Position numbers and translations under genes: made by a program
Shown: positions 1 to 7,178 of the stretch, in pieces
Position numbering within the stretch: position 1 is the stretch's first letter
Layout: the number at the start of each line of letters is the position of its first letter
The notes under the pieces: model-generated
What the model saw: only the letters and a program-made list of their open reading frames with translations
The model's database searches: none
Told to the model about the DNA's origin: nothing
From: Flavobacteriales bacterium
Lineage (GTDB): Bacteria > Bacteroidota > Bacteroidia > Flavobacteriales_F > PHOS-HE28
NCBI GenBank assembly: GCA_016710685.1
Contig: JADJVC010000001.1
Coordinates: 62,001-126,000, forward strand
Reading direction: 5' to 3'
DNA length: 64,000 nucleotides

Positions 1-917
1 GCAGTGATGATCTGTCCGATCCGCGCTGTCTTTCGGTCAGTGGATCTCTATTTGCATGCAATTCCCCAAGGACATCCGGAGGGTATACGCTGAGCGTGCC
101 CTTCTTCGCGTCCGATTTCTCCGCATTCCTGCATCCCTCCTACATGGCGATGTACCTCACGTTGGCGTTGATGCTGTTAGCAGGGGCGCAGGCAAACGCG
201 GCTAGGTTGAAACGCCTGACAACAGTGGTGGCCTTGTTGCTTGTCTTGGGCATCGTGCTCTGCGCTAGTAAAGCGGGATGGATCATCTTGATCCTTTCGG
301 GCATCGGCCTGTTGGCCGAACGCTGGTCCGACAGCAGGATGCGTAAGACCGTAGGCTGGGGCCTGCTAGCTGTGATCTTCGGGGGCATCACACTCTATTG
401 CACTACAACCTATGTGCATGAGCGGATAGGGCAGGTGCTGAACACATTCAAGGAGACAGCGCCCCAAAGCGATGCATCCAACAGCACCGATGACCGAAGA
501 CTGGTCTGGGACGCCGCCAGCTCTTTAGTGGCCGCACATCCTTGGACCGTGGTGGGCACTGGCGATGTGAAGGACGAACTGCTTTTGACCTATGCGGAAA
601 AGGGCTACGTTGAACCGCTTCGGAAGAAGCTCAACGCGCACGACCAATACCTCAATACCGGCGTGGCGCTGGGTAGCGGTGGCATTCTGCTGCTAATCCT
701 GCTGGTTGTAGTGCCCTCGATATCCGCATTTCGCCATGGTGACACATTGCTGATAGCTTTCCTGCTGTTGAATGCGCTCAACTGGACCGTCGAAAGCATG
801 CTGGAAGTACAGGCCGGCACGATTTTCTTTGCTTTTTTTTCCTGGTTGCTCGCTCCGGATGAGACCCGAACTTCGCGACCCGGAAAGCACATCAAAGCGC
901 GATCTTCGCACCCATGA
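1..917 (+). CDS. O-antigen ligase/polymerase family membrane protein (5' end missing)
   Basis: The reading frame is open to the left window edge, so only the C-terminal ~304 residues are visible; there is a possible GTG start at 96 but the frame continues upstream without a stop. The protein is very hydrophobic, with a HPSY motif followed by a membrane helix, another pair of helices around the CASKAGW segment, a hydrophilic periplasmic-type loop, and two final helices. This is the layout of the Wzy/WaaL O-antigen ligase family, which polymerises or transfers undecaprenyl-linked glycans at the inner membrane. The stop overlaps the start of the next gene (ATGA), so it is co-transcribed with the aminotransferase and sugar transferase downstream. 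Whether it is ligase or polymerase cannot be decided here. Confidence 0.75.
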   Translation, partial: SDDLSDPRCLSVSGSLFACNSPRTSGGYTLSVPFFASDFSAFLHPSYMAMYLTLALMLLAGAQANAARLKRLTTVVALLLVLGIVLCASKAGWIILILSGIGLLAERWSDSRMRKTVGWGLLAVIFGGITLYCTTTYVHERIGQVLNTFKETAPQSDASNSTDDRRLVWDAASSLVAAHPWTVVGTGDVKDELLLTYAEKGYVEPLRKKLNAHDQYLNTGVALGSGGILLLILLVVVPSISAFRHGDTLLIAFLLLNALNWTVESMLEVQAGTIFFAFFSWLLAPDETRTSRPGKHIKARSSHP

Positions 918-2139
918 TCCCCTTCGCCCCACCGCGCATCGACGACCGCACCATTAAAGCCGTCACCGACGCCCTAAAAAGCGGCTGGATCACTACCGGT
1001 CCGCGCACCAAAGCCTTCGAGAAGCACCTCGCGGAATACTGCGGCGTGGAGAAAGTGATCGCGCTGAACAGCTGGACCAACGCCGCCGAGTTGGCTTTGC
1101 GTTGGTTCGGCATTGGGCCGGGCGATGAGGTGATCATTCCTGCGTACACCTATTGCGCAACCGCGAACATCGTGATGCATGTGGGCGCTAAACCCGTGCT
1201 GGTGGACGTGCTGGACGATTTCACCATGGACCCTGAAGCGGTCCGAAAGGCGATGAACCAACGCACCAAGTGCATCATCCCCGTGGACATCGGCGGTGTG
1301 CCGGCGCGGGTGGCGGAAATCGTCCGTGTGGCGGAAGAGGCGTGCGCATGGTTCACCCCGGCGGTGAATTTGCGCGTGGGAGGAGCCAACCCACAAATGC
1401 GCTTGGGTCGCGCGCTGGTGTTGAGCGATGCCGCGCATTCCTTCGGTGCACGCATACACGACAAACCGGTGGGCGCGCAGGCGGACATCACCGGGTTCAG
1501 CTTTCACGCGGTGAAAAACCTTACGACCGCAGAGGGCGGCGCACTCGCATTTAACTTGCCGGAACCGTTCGATCGCTAGCGTCGTACGCATGGTTCAACA
1601 CCATGAGCCTGCACGGCCAAAGCAAGGACGCACTGGCCAAAACCAAGCCCGGCGCTTGGCGGTACGACGTGGAGGCCGCAGGTTGGAAGTGCAACATGAC
1701 GGATATCCAAGCGGCGATCGGACAGGTGGAACTGGACCGTTACGACAGTGAAACGTTGCCCCGCCGCAAGGCCATTTGCGAACGCTATCAAGAAGCTTTC
1801 GCCAATGATGACCGCTTTATCACGCCCTTGCTGAAAGACAAGGACCGCGAAAGCAGCTACCACTTGTACATGCTGCGCGTGCCTGCCGCCTCGGAGGCCG
1901 ACCGCGATGCAATCATCGAGGCGATCGCCAAGCGGGAGGTGAGCGTTAATGTGCATTTCCAACCGTTGCCTTTGCTCAGCTTCTATAAAAAATCGGGCTA
2001 CCGCATGGAGGATTTTCCCAATGCTTACATCCACTACAGCCGCGAGATAAGCCTGCCGGTCTATTTCGACTTGTCCGATGCGCAGGTGGACACCGTGATC
2101 GCCGCGGTGAAGGCCAGCGTGCAAGAAGTGCTGGGCTAA
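914..2139 (+). pseudogene. DegT/DnrJ/EryC1/StrS aminotransferase, split by a frameshift
   Basis: PLP-dependent sugar aminotransferase of the DegT family, expected to aminate a keto-sugar nucleotide for surface polysaccharide. The first frame (914-1579) carries the N-terminal substrate region, SDAAHSFGA (about residue 171, PLP ring binding) and the PLP lysine in HAVKNLTTAEGG (Lys201). It ends at a TAG at 1577. The rest (about 1580-2139, with MSLHGQSKDA and the C-terminal small domain) is in another frame. Loss of one base near 1575-1585 would explain it: restoring it gives a continuous join at FDRLASYAWFNTMSLHGQ. All catalytic residues are present, so either this is a recent mutation or a sequencing error. 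It lies between the ligase (4-base overlap) and the sugar transferase (1-base overlap). Confidence 0.85.
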
Positions 2140-2735
2140 TGCTGAAGCGCGCCTTCGACATCCTGTTCGCCGCGGCGCTCCTACTTTTCTTGTCGCCGGA
2201 ATTGTTGGTATTGGCCTTGGCCGTGACACTCACCTCGCCGGGCAGCGCCTTTTTTACGCAGGAAAGGGTGGGGAAGGGAGGTCGCGTTTTCAGGCTGTTG
2301 AAGTTCCGCACCATGCGCCCCGGTAGTGAAGCACAAGGGCAGCTCACCATCGGTGGCCGCGATCCGCGTATTACTTCGGTGGGCTATTTCCTCCGGAAAA
2401 CGAAGCTGGACGAGCTGCCCCAACTGTGGAACGTGCTAACGGGCGATATGAGCGTGGTGGGCCCGCGGCCGGAGGTGCCGAAATACGTGGCCATGTACTC
2501 CGCGGATCAACGGCATGTGCTTTCCGTGCGCCCCGGTATCACGGGCATGGCGAGCATCAACTATATCGACGAAAATGAAATGCTGGCGCGATCCGCAGAT
2601 CCCGAAAGGACCTACATCGAGGAGGTGATGCCCGCCAAACTGGCGCTGGATCTGAAGTATGTGAGGGAGCGGAGTATTTTGCTCGACCTGCGCATCATCC
2701 TCAGCACCTTAGGCAAGGTTTTGGGCGGGTGGTGA
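2139..2735 (+). CDS. Polyprenyl-phosphate sugar-1-phosphate transferase
   Basis: 198-residue bacterial sugar transferase (PglC/WcaJ catalytic domain, PF02397). It moves a sugar phosphate from a UDP-sugar to undecaprenyl phosphate and so starts a glycan repeat unit. Visible features are one N-terminal hydrophobic segment (about 8-30, a re-entrant membrane anchor), the KFRTM motif, DELPQLWNVLTGDMSVVGPRP-type core with its acidic and arginine residues, and the PGITG motif. It is the short monotopic form without the extra N-terminal helices of the WbaP type. Its ATG uses the last base of the aminotransferase stop, which fits an operon making an amino-sugar-initiated glycan. The sugar used cannot be read from sequence. 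Confidence 0.9.
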   Translation: MLKRAFDILFAAALLLFLSPELLVLALAVTLTSPGSAFFTQERVGKGGRVFRLLKFRTMRPGSEAQGQLTIGGRDPRITSVGYFLRKTKLDELPQLWNVLTGDMSVVGPRPEVPKYVAMYSADQRHVLSVRPGITGMASINYIDENEMLARSADPERTYIEEVMPAKLALDLKYVRERSILLDLRIILSTLGKVLGGW

Positions 2736-2805
2736 GAAATTTAAATTTGCTTCGGCTTTACTTCGAAACCTGTTCGCATTGGGTCGATTGAGAATCGAAT
2801 GGCTG

Positions 2806-2958
2806 CGACCCTTGCAGGGTCGTAAATCAGTTCCGCGAAAATGCCATTTCTAATCTCTTTGACCCCGTTGGGGTCTTTAACGCAACAGACCCCGAAGGGG
2901 TCTCAGCGATTAGAATGCCGCCCCACTTGCATCGCAAAATTCGACCCTGAAAAGGTCG
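2806..2958. repeat. Cluster of four GACCC...GGGTC hairpin (REP-like) units
   Basis: Four short palindromes lie in the 248-bp gap between convergent genes: cgacccttgcagggtcg (2806-2822), gaccccgttggggtc (2861-2875), agaccccgaaggggtct (2887-2903) and the weaker cgaccctgaaaaggtcg (2942-2958). All share a GACCC/GGGTC stem with a variable short loop. They resemble the REP palindromes that in many bacteria are spread by REP-associated tyrosine transposases. They could also act as a bidirectional transcription stop. No protein gene is credible here. Confidence 0.7.
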
Positions 2959-2983
2959 CAGCGAAAAGCTCGCTTTGGCCAGC

Positions 2984-3847
2984 CTACAGCGCAGTAAGCA
3001 ACTTCTGCAAATCCTCCACGCGGTCGGGGTCGTTCAGCTTTTCGTAGCTGTTCAGCAGGTTGTTCAACAGCCTGCGTACAATGTCGATGTTGGTGCAGGG
3101 ATTGTAAAAGCTCTCATCCGCTGGCAGTTCCAGTTTCCCAAGGAACTCGTCTATCTCCGCCTTGCCGAGGATGTCCCCGTTGCTGAAGGCGTTCACGTAG
3201 AACAGCACGTCGCCGTAACCCAGGTCGCGCGTGCCTTCGCCCGTTTCGTCCATGTAGGCCAGCACGAAATGGTTCGGGAGGTTTACGCCGCGAAGGGGCA
3301 GGTCGAGGTCTTCCGCCAAGAGCTGATAGATCAACGCCAGCGATAACGGATTGCCTTTTTTTCCCTCCAGCACTTCATTGATGTAGCTGTTCTGCGGAGC
3401 GTGGTAGTTGCGTTTGTTGCCCTTGAACCCATGCACCTGAAAGAAGATGTGATTGAACACCCGTACCTTTTCGAAGGCGGTAAGGTTGTCGTTCAACTCC
3501 AGCCAAATGTCTTGCCGGATGGCCGCTAAACGGGACTTTACCCGGTGCTCATCCAGCTCCGAATAACGGTAGCGACATACTGCAAGTGCTCCTTCAAGAA
3601 GATCCTCGCCACCTGTTGCGGACCAAGCCTTTAATCGATTGAATGTGAGGTCGAAATGAATGCTGTGCAGCAAGTCTTCAATGCGGTTGCGGAACAGGTC
3701 GCCGAGGTCGTCCATTTCCCACGCACGCTCCAGTTCGGGAACCACCGGTTCGCCGATAGTGAGGATGCGCTCGCGGACATGGCTGTATATGCTTTCGTCC
3801 GGATCGTCGATCAAGGTGATCAAGGCGTGGATCTCTGTATCGCTCAT
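2984..3847 (-). CDS. SirB1 family transglutaminase-like protein
   Basis: 287 residues. The middle part (from about residue 110, with NHIFFQVHGFKGN, NSYINEVLEGKKGNPLSLA and LPNHFVLAY) is the transglutaminase-like core (Transglut_core2) seen in the SirB1/YchA family, where the conserved Cys of true transglutaminases is usually lost; no Cys is seen in the NPLSLA segment here either. The C-terminal LNNLLNSYEKLND resembles the TPR-like tail of the family. The biochemical role of the family is not established. The start at 3847 has a TACCTTCA promoter-like element 16 bases upstream. The gene stands alone, convergent to the polysaccharide operon. Confidence 0.85.
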   Translation of the reverse strand: MSDTEIHALITLIDDPDESIYSHVRERILTIGEPVVPELERAWEMDDLGDLFRNRIEDLLHSIHFDLTFNRLKAWSATGGEDLLEGALAVCRYRYSELDEHRVKSRLAAIRQDIWLELNDNLTAFEKVRVFNHIFFQVHGFKGNKRNYHAPQNSYINEVLEGKKGNPLSLALIYQLLAEDLDLPLRGVNLPNHFVLAYMDETGEGTRDLGYGDVLFYVNAFSNGDILGKAEIDEFLGKLELPADESFYNPCTNIDIVRRLLNNLLNSYEKLNDPDRVEDLQKLLTAL

Positions 3848-4020
3848 GGTAAGCGTGGTTGAATGAAGGTATACGGAAACAGCCCTTTATCAGTTCGGTG
3901 CAGGCGAAGCTATTCTGCCCGGCCAGCCCCGGCCCAAGCGTCGTCATCGCGTTTCCACCAGCACCATGTTGATGCAGGATTCGAACCCAGGGTCCGCTAC
4001 GCGAAACACTAAGTGGGAGT

Positions 4021-4099
4021 TAGACTCAAGACTCAAGACTCGAGACTCAAGACTCAAGACTCCAATCTTCTCTGTGCCTGCGTGTCTCTGTGGTGAAAA
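4021..4099. repeat. GACTCAA short tandem repeat plus ctctgtg tail
   Basis: Six near-perfect 7-base units (agactca) run from 4021 to about 4063 and are followed by tcttctctgtgcctg and tctctgtggtgaaaa. The same composite (GACTCAA units, then ctctgtgcctctgtggtgaa) appears again at 12452-12526, in front of the comB-like gene. It is therefore a dispersed intergenic element of unknown function, not chance. Confidence 0.7.
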
Positions 4100-4118
4100 C
4101 ACCTTCCTCAACCTGCTT

Positions 4119-5018
4119 CTACCCGGCCATCCGGTCCAGCACTTGCACGATCATCCGGTCGATCGCCGTGTGGTGGTCTTTGCTGTATTCCTTCCGCAGC
4201 CGGTTGGCCACAACGGTGCATACCGTGGCGGCGCGGTGGCCGAGGAGGCCGCAAAGGCCGTACAAAGCGCTGGTCTCCATCTCGTAGTTCAGCAAACGCA
4301 TGTCCTCATGGCGGAACGACGTAAAGAGCTCGTTCAGCCCGTCCACGCTGGGGATGGCGCGCAATTGACGCCCCTGTGGGCCATAGAAGCCACCCGCCGT
4401 GGCGGTAAGGCCTACGTGGTTGCCAGTACCTAAGCGTTGCACCAAGGCGCTGTCGCCGCTGGCCAAGTAGGGCAGTGGCAGGTTGTCGCTCCATTCGGTA
4501 TGGGCCAGGAATGCTTGCAGGATGCGCAGCTCCGCATCCGTCTGCTCGTGGGCGTAGTAGTGCATCACGTTGTCAAGCCCTAAACCGCTGTGGCTTACGA
4601 TCAGCTCGTCCACCGGGATGTCCTCCTGCAGGGCGCCACAGGTGCCCATGCGCACAACGGTCAAGGATTTGTGCTCCTTTTTCGGGGTGCGCTTCTCCAG
4701 GTCGATGTTCACCAACGCGTCCAACTCGTTCAGCACAATGTCGATGTTGTCCGTGCCGATGCCCGTGGCCAGCGCGGTGATCCGCACACCGTTGCGCATG
4801 CCGGTGTGCGCAATGAATTCCCTGTTTTGGGACTTGTGCTCAACGCTGTCGAAGTGCTTGCTGATCAATGCGACGCGGCCGGGGTCGCCCACAACGAAGA
4901 CGAGGTCGCCCAATTGCTCCGGGCGCAATGCGAGGTGGTAGATCGATCCGTCCGGGTTAAGGATCAATTCGCTTGGGGCTATTTCAACGCCGGGTTCGGT
5001 AAGGAGGATGGGATGCAT
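4119..5018 (-). CDS. Nucleoside phosphorylase (uridine phosphorylase-like)
   Basis: 299 residues of the PNP/UDP phosphorylase family I (PF01048), cytosolic nucleoside salvage: nucleoside + phosphate gives base + ribose-1-phosphate. Seen in order: phosphate-binding GDPGRV (about 45-50), RIxALATGIGTDN, MGTCGALQ, and the ribose-binding YEMETSALYGL near the C-terminus, followed by a VVANR segment. The length is somewhat longer than E. coli Udp (253) because of N-terminal and insert segments. Substrate specificity is unclear; the Bacteroidota members are usually annotated only as nucleoside phosphorylase. A CATATTTG element 27 bases before the ATG is a likely -7 promoter box. Confidence 0.87.
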   Translation of the reverse strand: MHPILLTEPGVEIAPSELILNPDGSIYHLALRPEQLGDLVFVVGDPGRVALISKHFDSVEHKSQNREFIAHTGMRNGVRITALATGIGTDNIDIVLNELDALVNIDLEKRTPKKEHKSLTVVRMGTCGALQEDIPVDELIVSHSGLGLDNVMHYYAHEQTDAELRILQAFLAHTEWSDNLPLPYLASGDSALVQRLGTGNHVGLTATAGGFYGPQGRQLRAIPSVDGLNELFTSFRHEDMRLLNYEMETSALYGLCGLLGHRAATVCTVVANRLRKEYSKDHHTAIDRMIVQVLDRMAG

Positions 5019-5106
5019 GGAGCTGTTCGGTTATTGGGAATGTGCCAAATATGGGGAAGATCCGGAGGTTTACCGCAAAGTACGCAAAGGACGCGAAGAG
5101 AATACC

Positions 5107-5444
5107 GGCCTCCGACAAGAGGGGAACCACAGATTACATAGCTTTCTCGCAACGCGGGAAAAATCTGTGTAATCTGCGCAATCGGCGGCTAAACCAAACG
5201 GAGAACGGTCACGGCGACGGCATAAATTGCACATTGGCCCAATGTCGAAACACTGGCCTCCGACGGGGAAAGCCACAGATTACACAGATTTCGCAGATGG
5301 CCTTCGGCCTTGAATACCGACCTCCGACGGGGAAAGCCACAGATTACACAGATTTCGCAGATGGCCTTCGGCCTTGAATACCGGCCTCCGACAGGGGAAC
5401 CACAGATTACACAGATTTCACAGATGGCCTTCGGCCTGAATGCC
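5107..5444. repeat. 64-bp tandem repeat array with inverted partner (cacagattacacagatt family)
   Basis: Three head-to-tail copies start at 5255, 5319 and 5383 (period 64). Each holds ggcctccgacgggg, then ccacagattacacagattt, then the small palindrome ggccttcggcc. A fourth, diverged copy begins at 5107 and is followed by the core in reverse (aaatctgtgtaatctgcg, 5160-5177), which makes an inverted pair. The whole 5019-5548 gap has no credible gene; open frames in it just read through the repeat. The same core with inverted ends recurs at 32627-32745. Confidence 0.85.
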
Positions 5445-5548
5445 GGTTTTGATAGCGAGGAACCGCTGATCCTGCTTCGCCAGAGCGCTACGCGGAGGCG
5501 AGTGAACACAGATAAACGCTGATGATCCCGTTCGGGGCAGCGCTCGGT

Positions 5549-6265
5549 TTACTTGCCTCCGAACACGCGCTGCAACAAGTCCGTGGTACGGGCCAACGGG
5601 TCTTGGCGGATCTTCAGCTCTTCATCGGCTACCAGAAGGAACAGGCCGTCGATCGCTTTTTGTGTCACGTAGGCATCGAGGTCTGGATTGATGGCTTGGC
5701 CGCCGGTGAACAAGGTGGTCTTGTTGTAGGCTCCGGCCAATGGCGTCCAATAACTCGTTAGCGCGACTTCTTGTGTGGCTTTTACCACGATGGGCTGGAA
5801 TTTGGCAATGAGCTCTGGCGTGGTTTTCTCCTTCAGGAAGTTCGTGGCCGCATTGTCGCCGCCGCGCAGGATCGCGAAGCCGTCGGCCACCGTCATGCCC
5901 TTGATGGCGTTGACGAAAACAGGCACCGCTTCCTTAGCTGCAGCTTCCGCTGCACGGTTCATGGTCAACTCGAATTTATCCACTTGGCTGCTCATGCCGA
6001 TGTCGTTCAAGGTGTTCTTCATCTTTTCCGCTTCCGGCGGGAAGGGGATGCGCAAACGCGGATTCTTCCAAAAGCCGTCCGCCACGGAGGCCACGTCCAC
6101 GGAATGCTCGGCACCTTTTTCCAACGCTTGCTTCAATCCGGCTACCACATCGGCATTGCTAAGCGGGGTGCCTGTGGTTGTTCCTACTTGGTTGGCCATG
6201 TCTTGCAATTCAGCGCAAGAGGCGGTCAGCAGAACAATAAGGGGGAGAGCGAAAATTTTCTTCAT
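5549..6265 (-). CDS. DUF4197 domain lipoprotein
   Basis: 238 residues with a lipoprotein signal (hydrophobic 5-15, lipobox LTASC, Cys17), so predicted to be anchored to the outer or inner membrane facing the periplasm. The rest matches the DUF4197 family: VVAGLKQALEKG near the start, IPFPPEAEKM, NRAAEAAAKEAVPVFVNAIKGMT and GLFxLVADEELKIRxDP towards the end. Its function is unknown. It follows the thioesterase gene after 9 bases, so the two are probably one transcript. Confidence 0.87.
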   Translation of the reverse strand: MKKIFALPLIVLLTASCAELQDMANQVGTTTGTPLSNADVVAGLKQALEKGAEHSVDVASVADGFWKNPRLRIPFPPEAEKMKNTLNDIGMSSQVDKFELTMNRAAEAAAKEAVPVFVNAIKGMTVADGFAILRGGDNAATNFLKEKTTPELIAKFQPIVVKATQEVALTSYWTPLAGAYNKTTLFTGGQAINPDLDAYVTQKAIDGLFLLVADEELKIRQDPLARTTDLLQRVFGGK

Positions 6266-6274
6266 GTTGGTAGT

Positions 6275-6688
6275 TCAAGTGTTCGGTGTGTCCATCAATT
6301 GTGCCAAAGCCGTGCGCCATTGTTCTGGCAAGGCGATCGAAGCCTGCTTGGAATAGTCGAAGCACACCATGACGCTGCGTCCTTCGGCGTGTTTCTTTCC
6401 GCTTTTTAAGTTCAGCACTTCGTAGTGAAGGTCGAAGCTCTTGGAGCCGATCTTTCCGCACCAGGTCTGGATATGGACTTCATCTGCCAAGTGGATCGGC
6501 AGGCGGTAGTCTACCTCGTTCCGCGCCAAGATCAAGCCCATGGTCACCCAGTCGTGGTCCTTTTCCATGAATCGGCGAAGCAGGTCCATGCGGCCCAGTT
6601 CGAAGTATTGCAAATAAGCGGCGTTGTGTACGTGCCGCGCCAAGTCCGCGTCGCTGAAGCGGAGCTGTATGGGGGTGGTTACGCGCAT
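6275..6688 (-). CDS. Acyl-CoA thioesterase, hot-dog fold (YbgC/4-HBT type)
   Basis: 137 residues, the normal length for a single hot-dog domain. The N-terminal LRFSDADLARHVHNAAYLQYFE corresponds to the D-x-D-x-x-G-H-V-N-N-x-x-Y-L-x-Y-F-E motif whose Asp is catalytic in 4-hydroxybenzoyl-CoA thioesterases; here the usual Gly is Arg. The domain would hydrolyse acyl-CoA esters in the cytosol; the substrate is unknown. It is the upstream partner of the DUF4197 gene. Confidence 0.85.
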   Translation of the reverse strand: MRVTTPIQLRFSDADLARHVHNAAYLQYFELGRMDLLRRFMEKDHDWVTMGLILARNEVDYRLPIHLADEVHIQTWCGKIGSKSFDLHYEVLNLKSGKKHAEGRSVMVCFDYSKQASIALPEQWRTALAQLMDTPNT

Positions 6689-6773
6689 GGGGTCAGTTGG
6701 TCATTGCAGTTGAGGTTGGCGGTTAGCCATGGAACGCGCGCTGCCAACTGCCGCTGCCACTGCCAACTTTTTT

Positions 6774-7178
6774 CTACGAGATCGGATTCAAGATCACCGA
6801 AAACACAGTGATGCTATTCGGGTCCCGGTCGTAGAACAACTTATCCAGCGCCTCCAAAACGTTTTTCGCCCGGAAGTAGGACGTGTTGAGCTCGCCTTGG
6901 CCGCGGGCGCTCCATTGCACGGTGTAGCTGCTGGTGCGGTCCTTGTATGTGGCCACATACTGCCGCATGGCACGTAAAGCCTCCAATTTGTCGCGGCCCT
7001 GGGTGCTGTGGAAGAGGAAGCTCTGGTTATGCCGTGGATTCAGAGTGATCAAGTAGAGCTTGGCGTCCTGTCCCGGTTCCTCCACGTAGTTGAACATCAG
7101 GCTGTCCACGCCCACGCCGATGTGGTCGCTGATCTCCTTTTGCAGTTTCGCGGTCTCAATGTTTTTATCGGTCGTCAT
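6774..7178 (-). CDS. Hypothetical protein downstream of the CapD-like dehydratase
   Basis: 134 residues, soluble, no signal peptide or membrane segment. I do not recognise a domain. It begins with an acidic/lysine-rich stretch and contains a repeated pattern of alternating hydrophobic residues that suggests a small alpha/beta fold (KLYLITLNPRHNQSFLFHS, SYTVQWSARGQGELNTSYF). Its ATG overlaps the stop of the upstream dehydratase (ATGA at 7175-7178), so it is translated from the same message. A role in nucleotide-sugar metabolism is only suggested by this coupling. Confidence 0.75.
   Translation of the reverse strand: MTTDKNIETAKLQKEISDHIGVGVDSLMFNYVEEPGQDAKLYLITLNPRHNQSFLFHSTQGRDKLEALRAMRQYVATYKDRTSSYTVQWSARGQGELNTSYFRAKNVLEALDKLFYDRDPNSITVFSVILNPIS

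Noticed and set aside
2841..3047. Small gene across the palindrome cluster
   Set aside because: The frame just reads through hairpin repeats and into the end of the SirB1-like gene; no start signal or conserved composition.
3970..4015. tRNA-like T-loop sequence (ggattcgaaccc read as a minus-strand T-arm)
   Set aside because: The flanking stem pairs poorly (CTGGG with CCTGC) and no anticodon arm, D-arm or acceptor stem could be built.
5255..5444. Possible CRISPR array
   Set aside because: The units are direct 64-bp copies with no unique spacers between them, and there are no cas genes.
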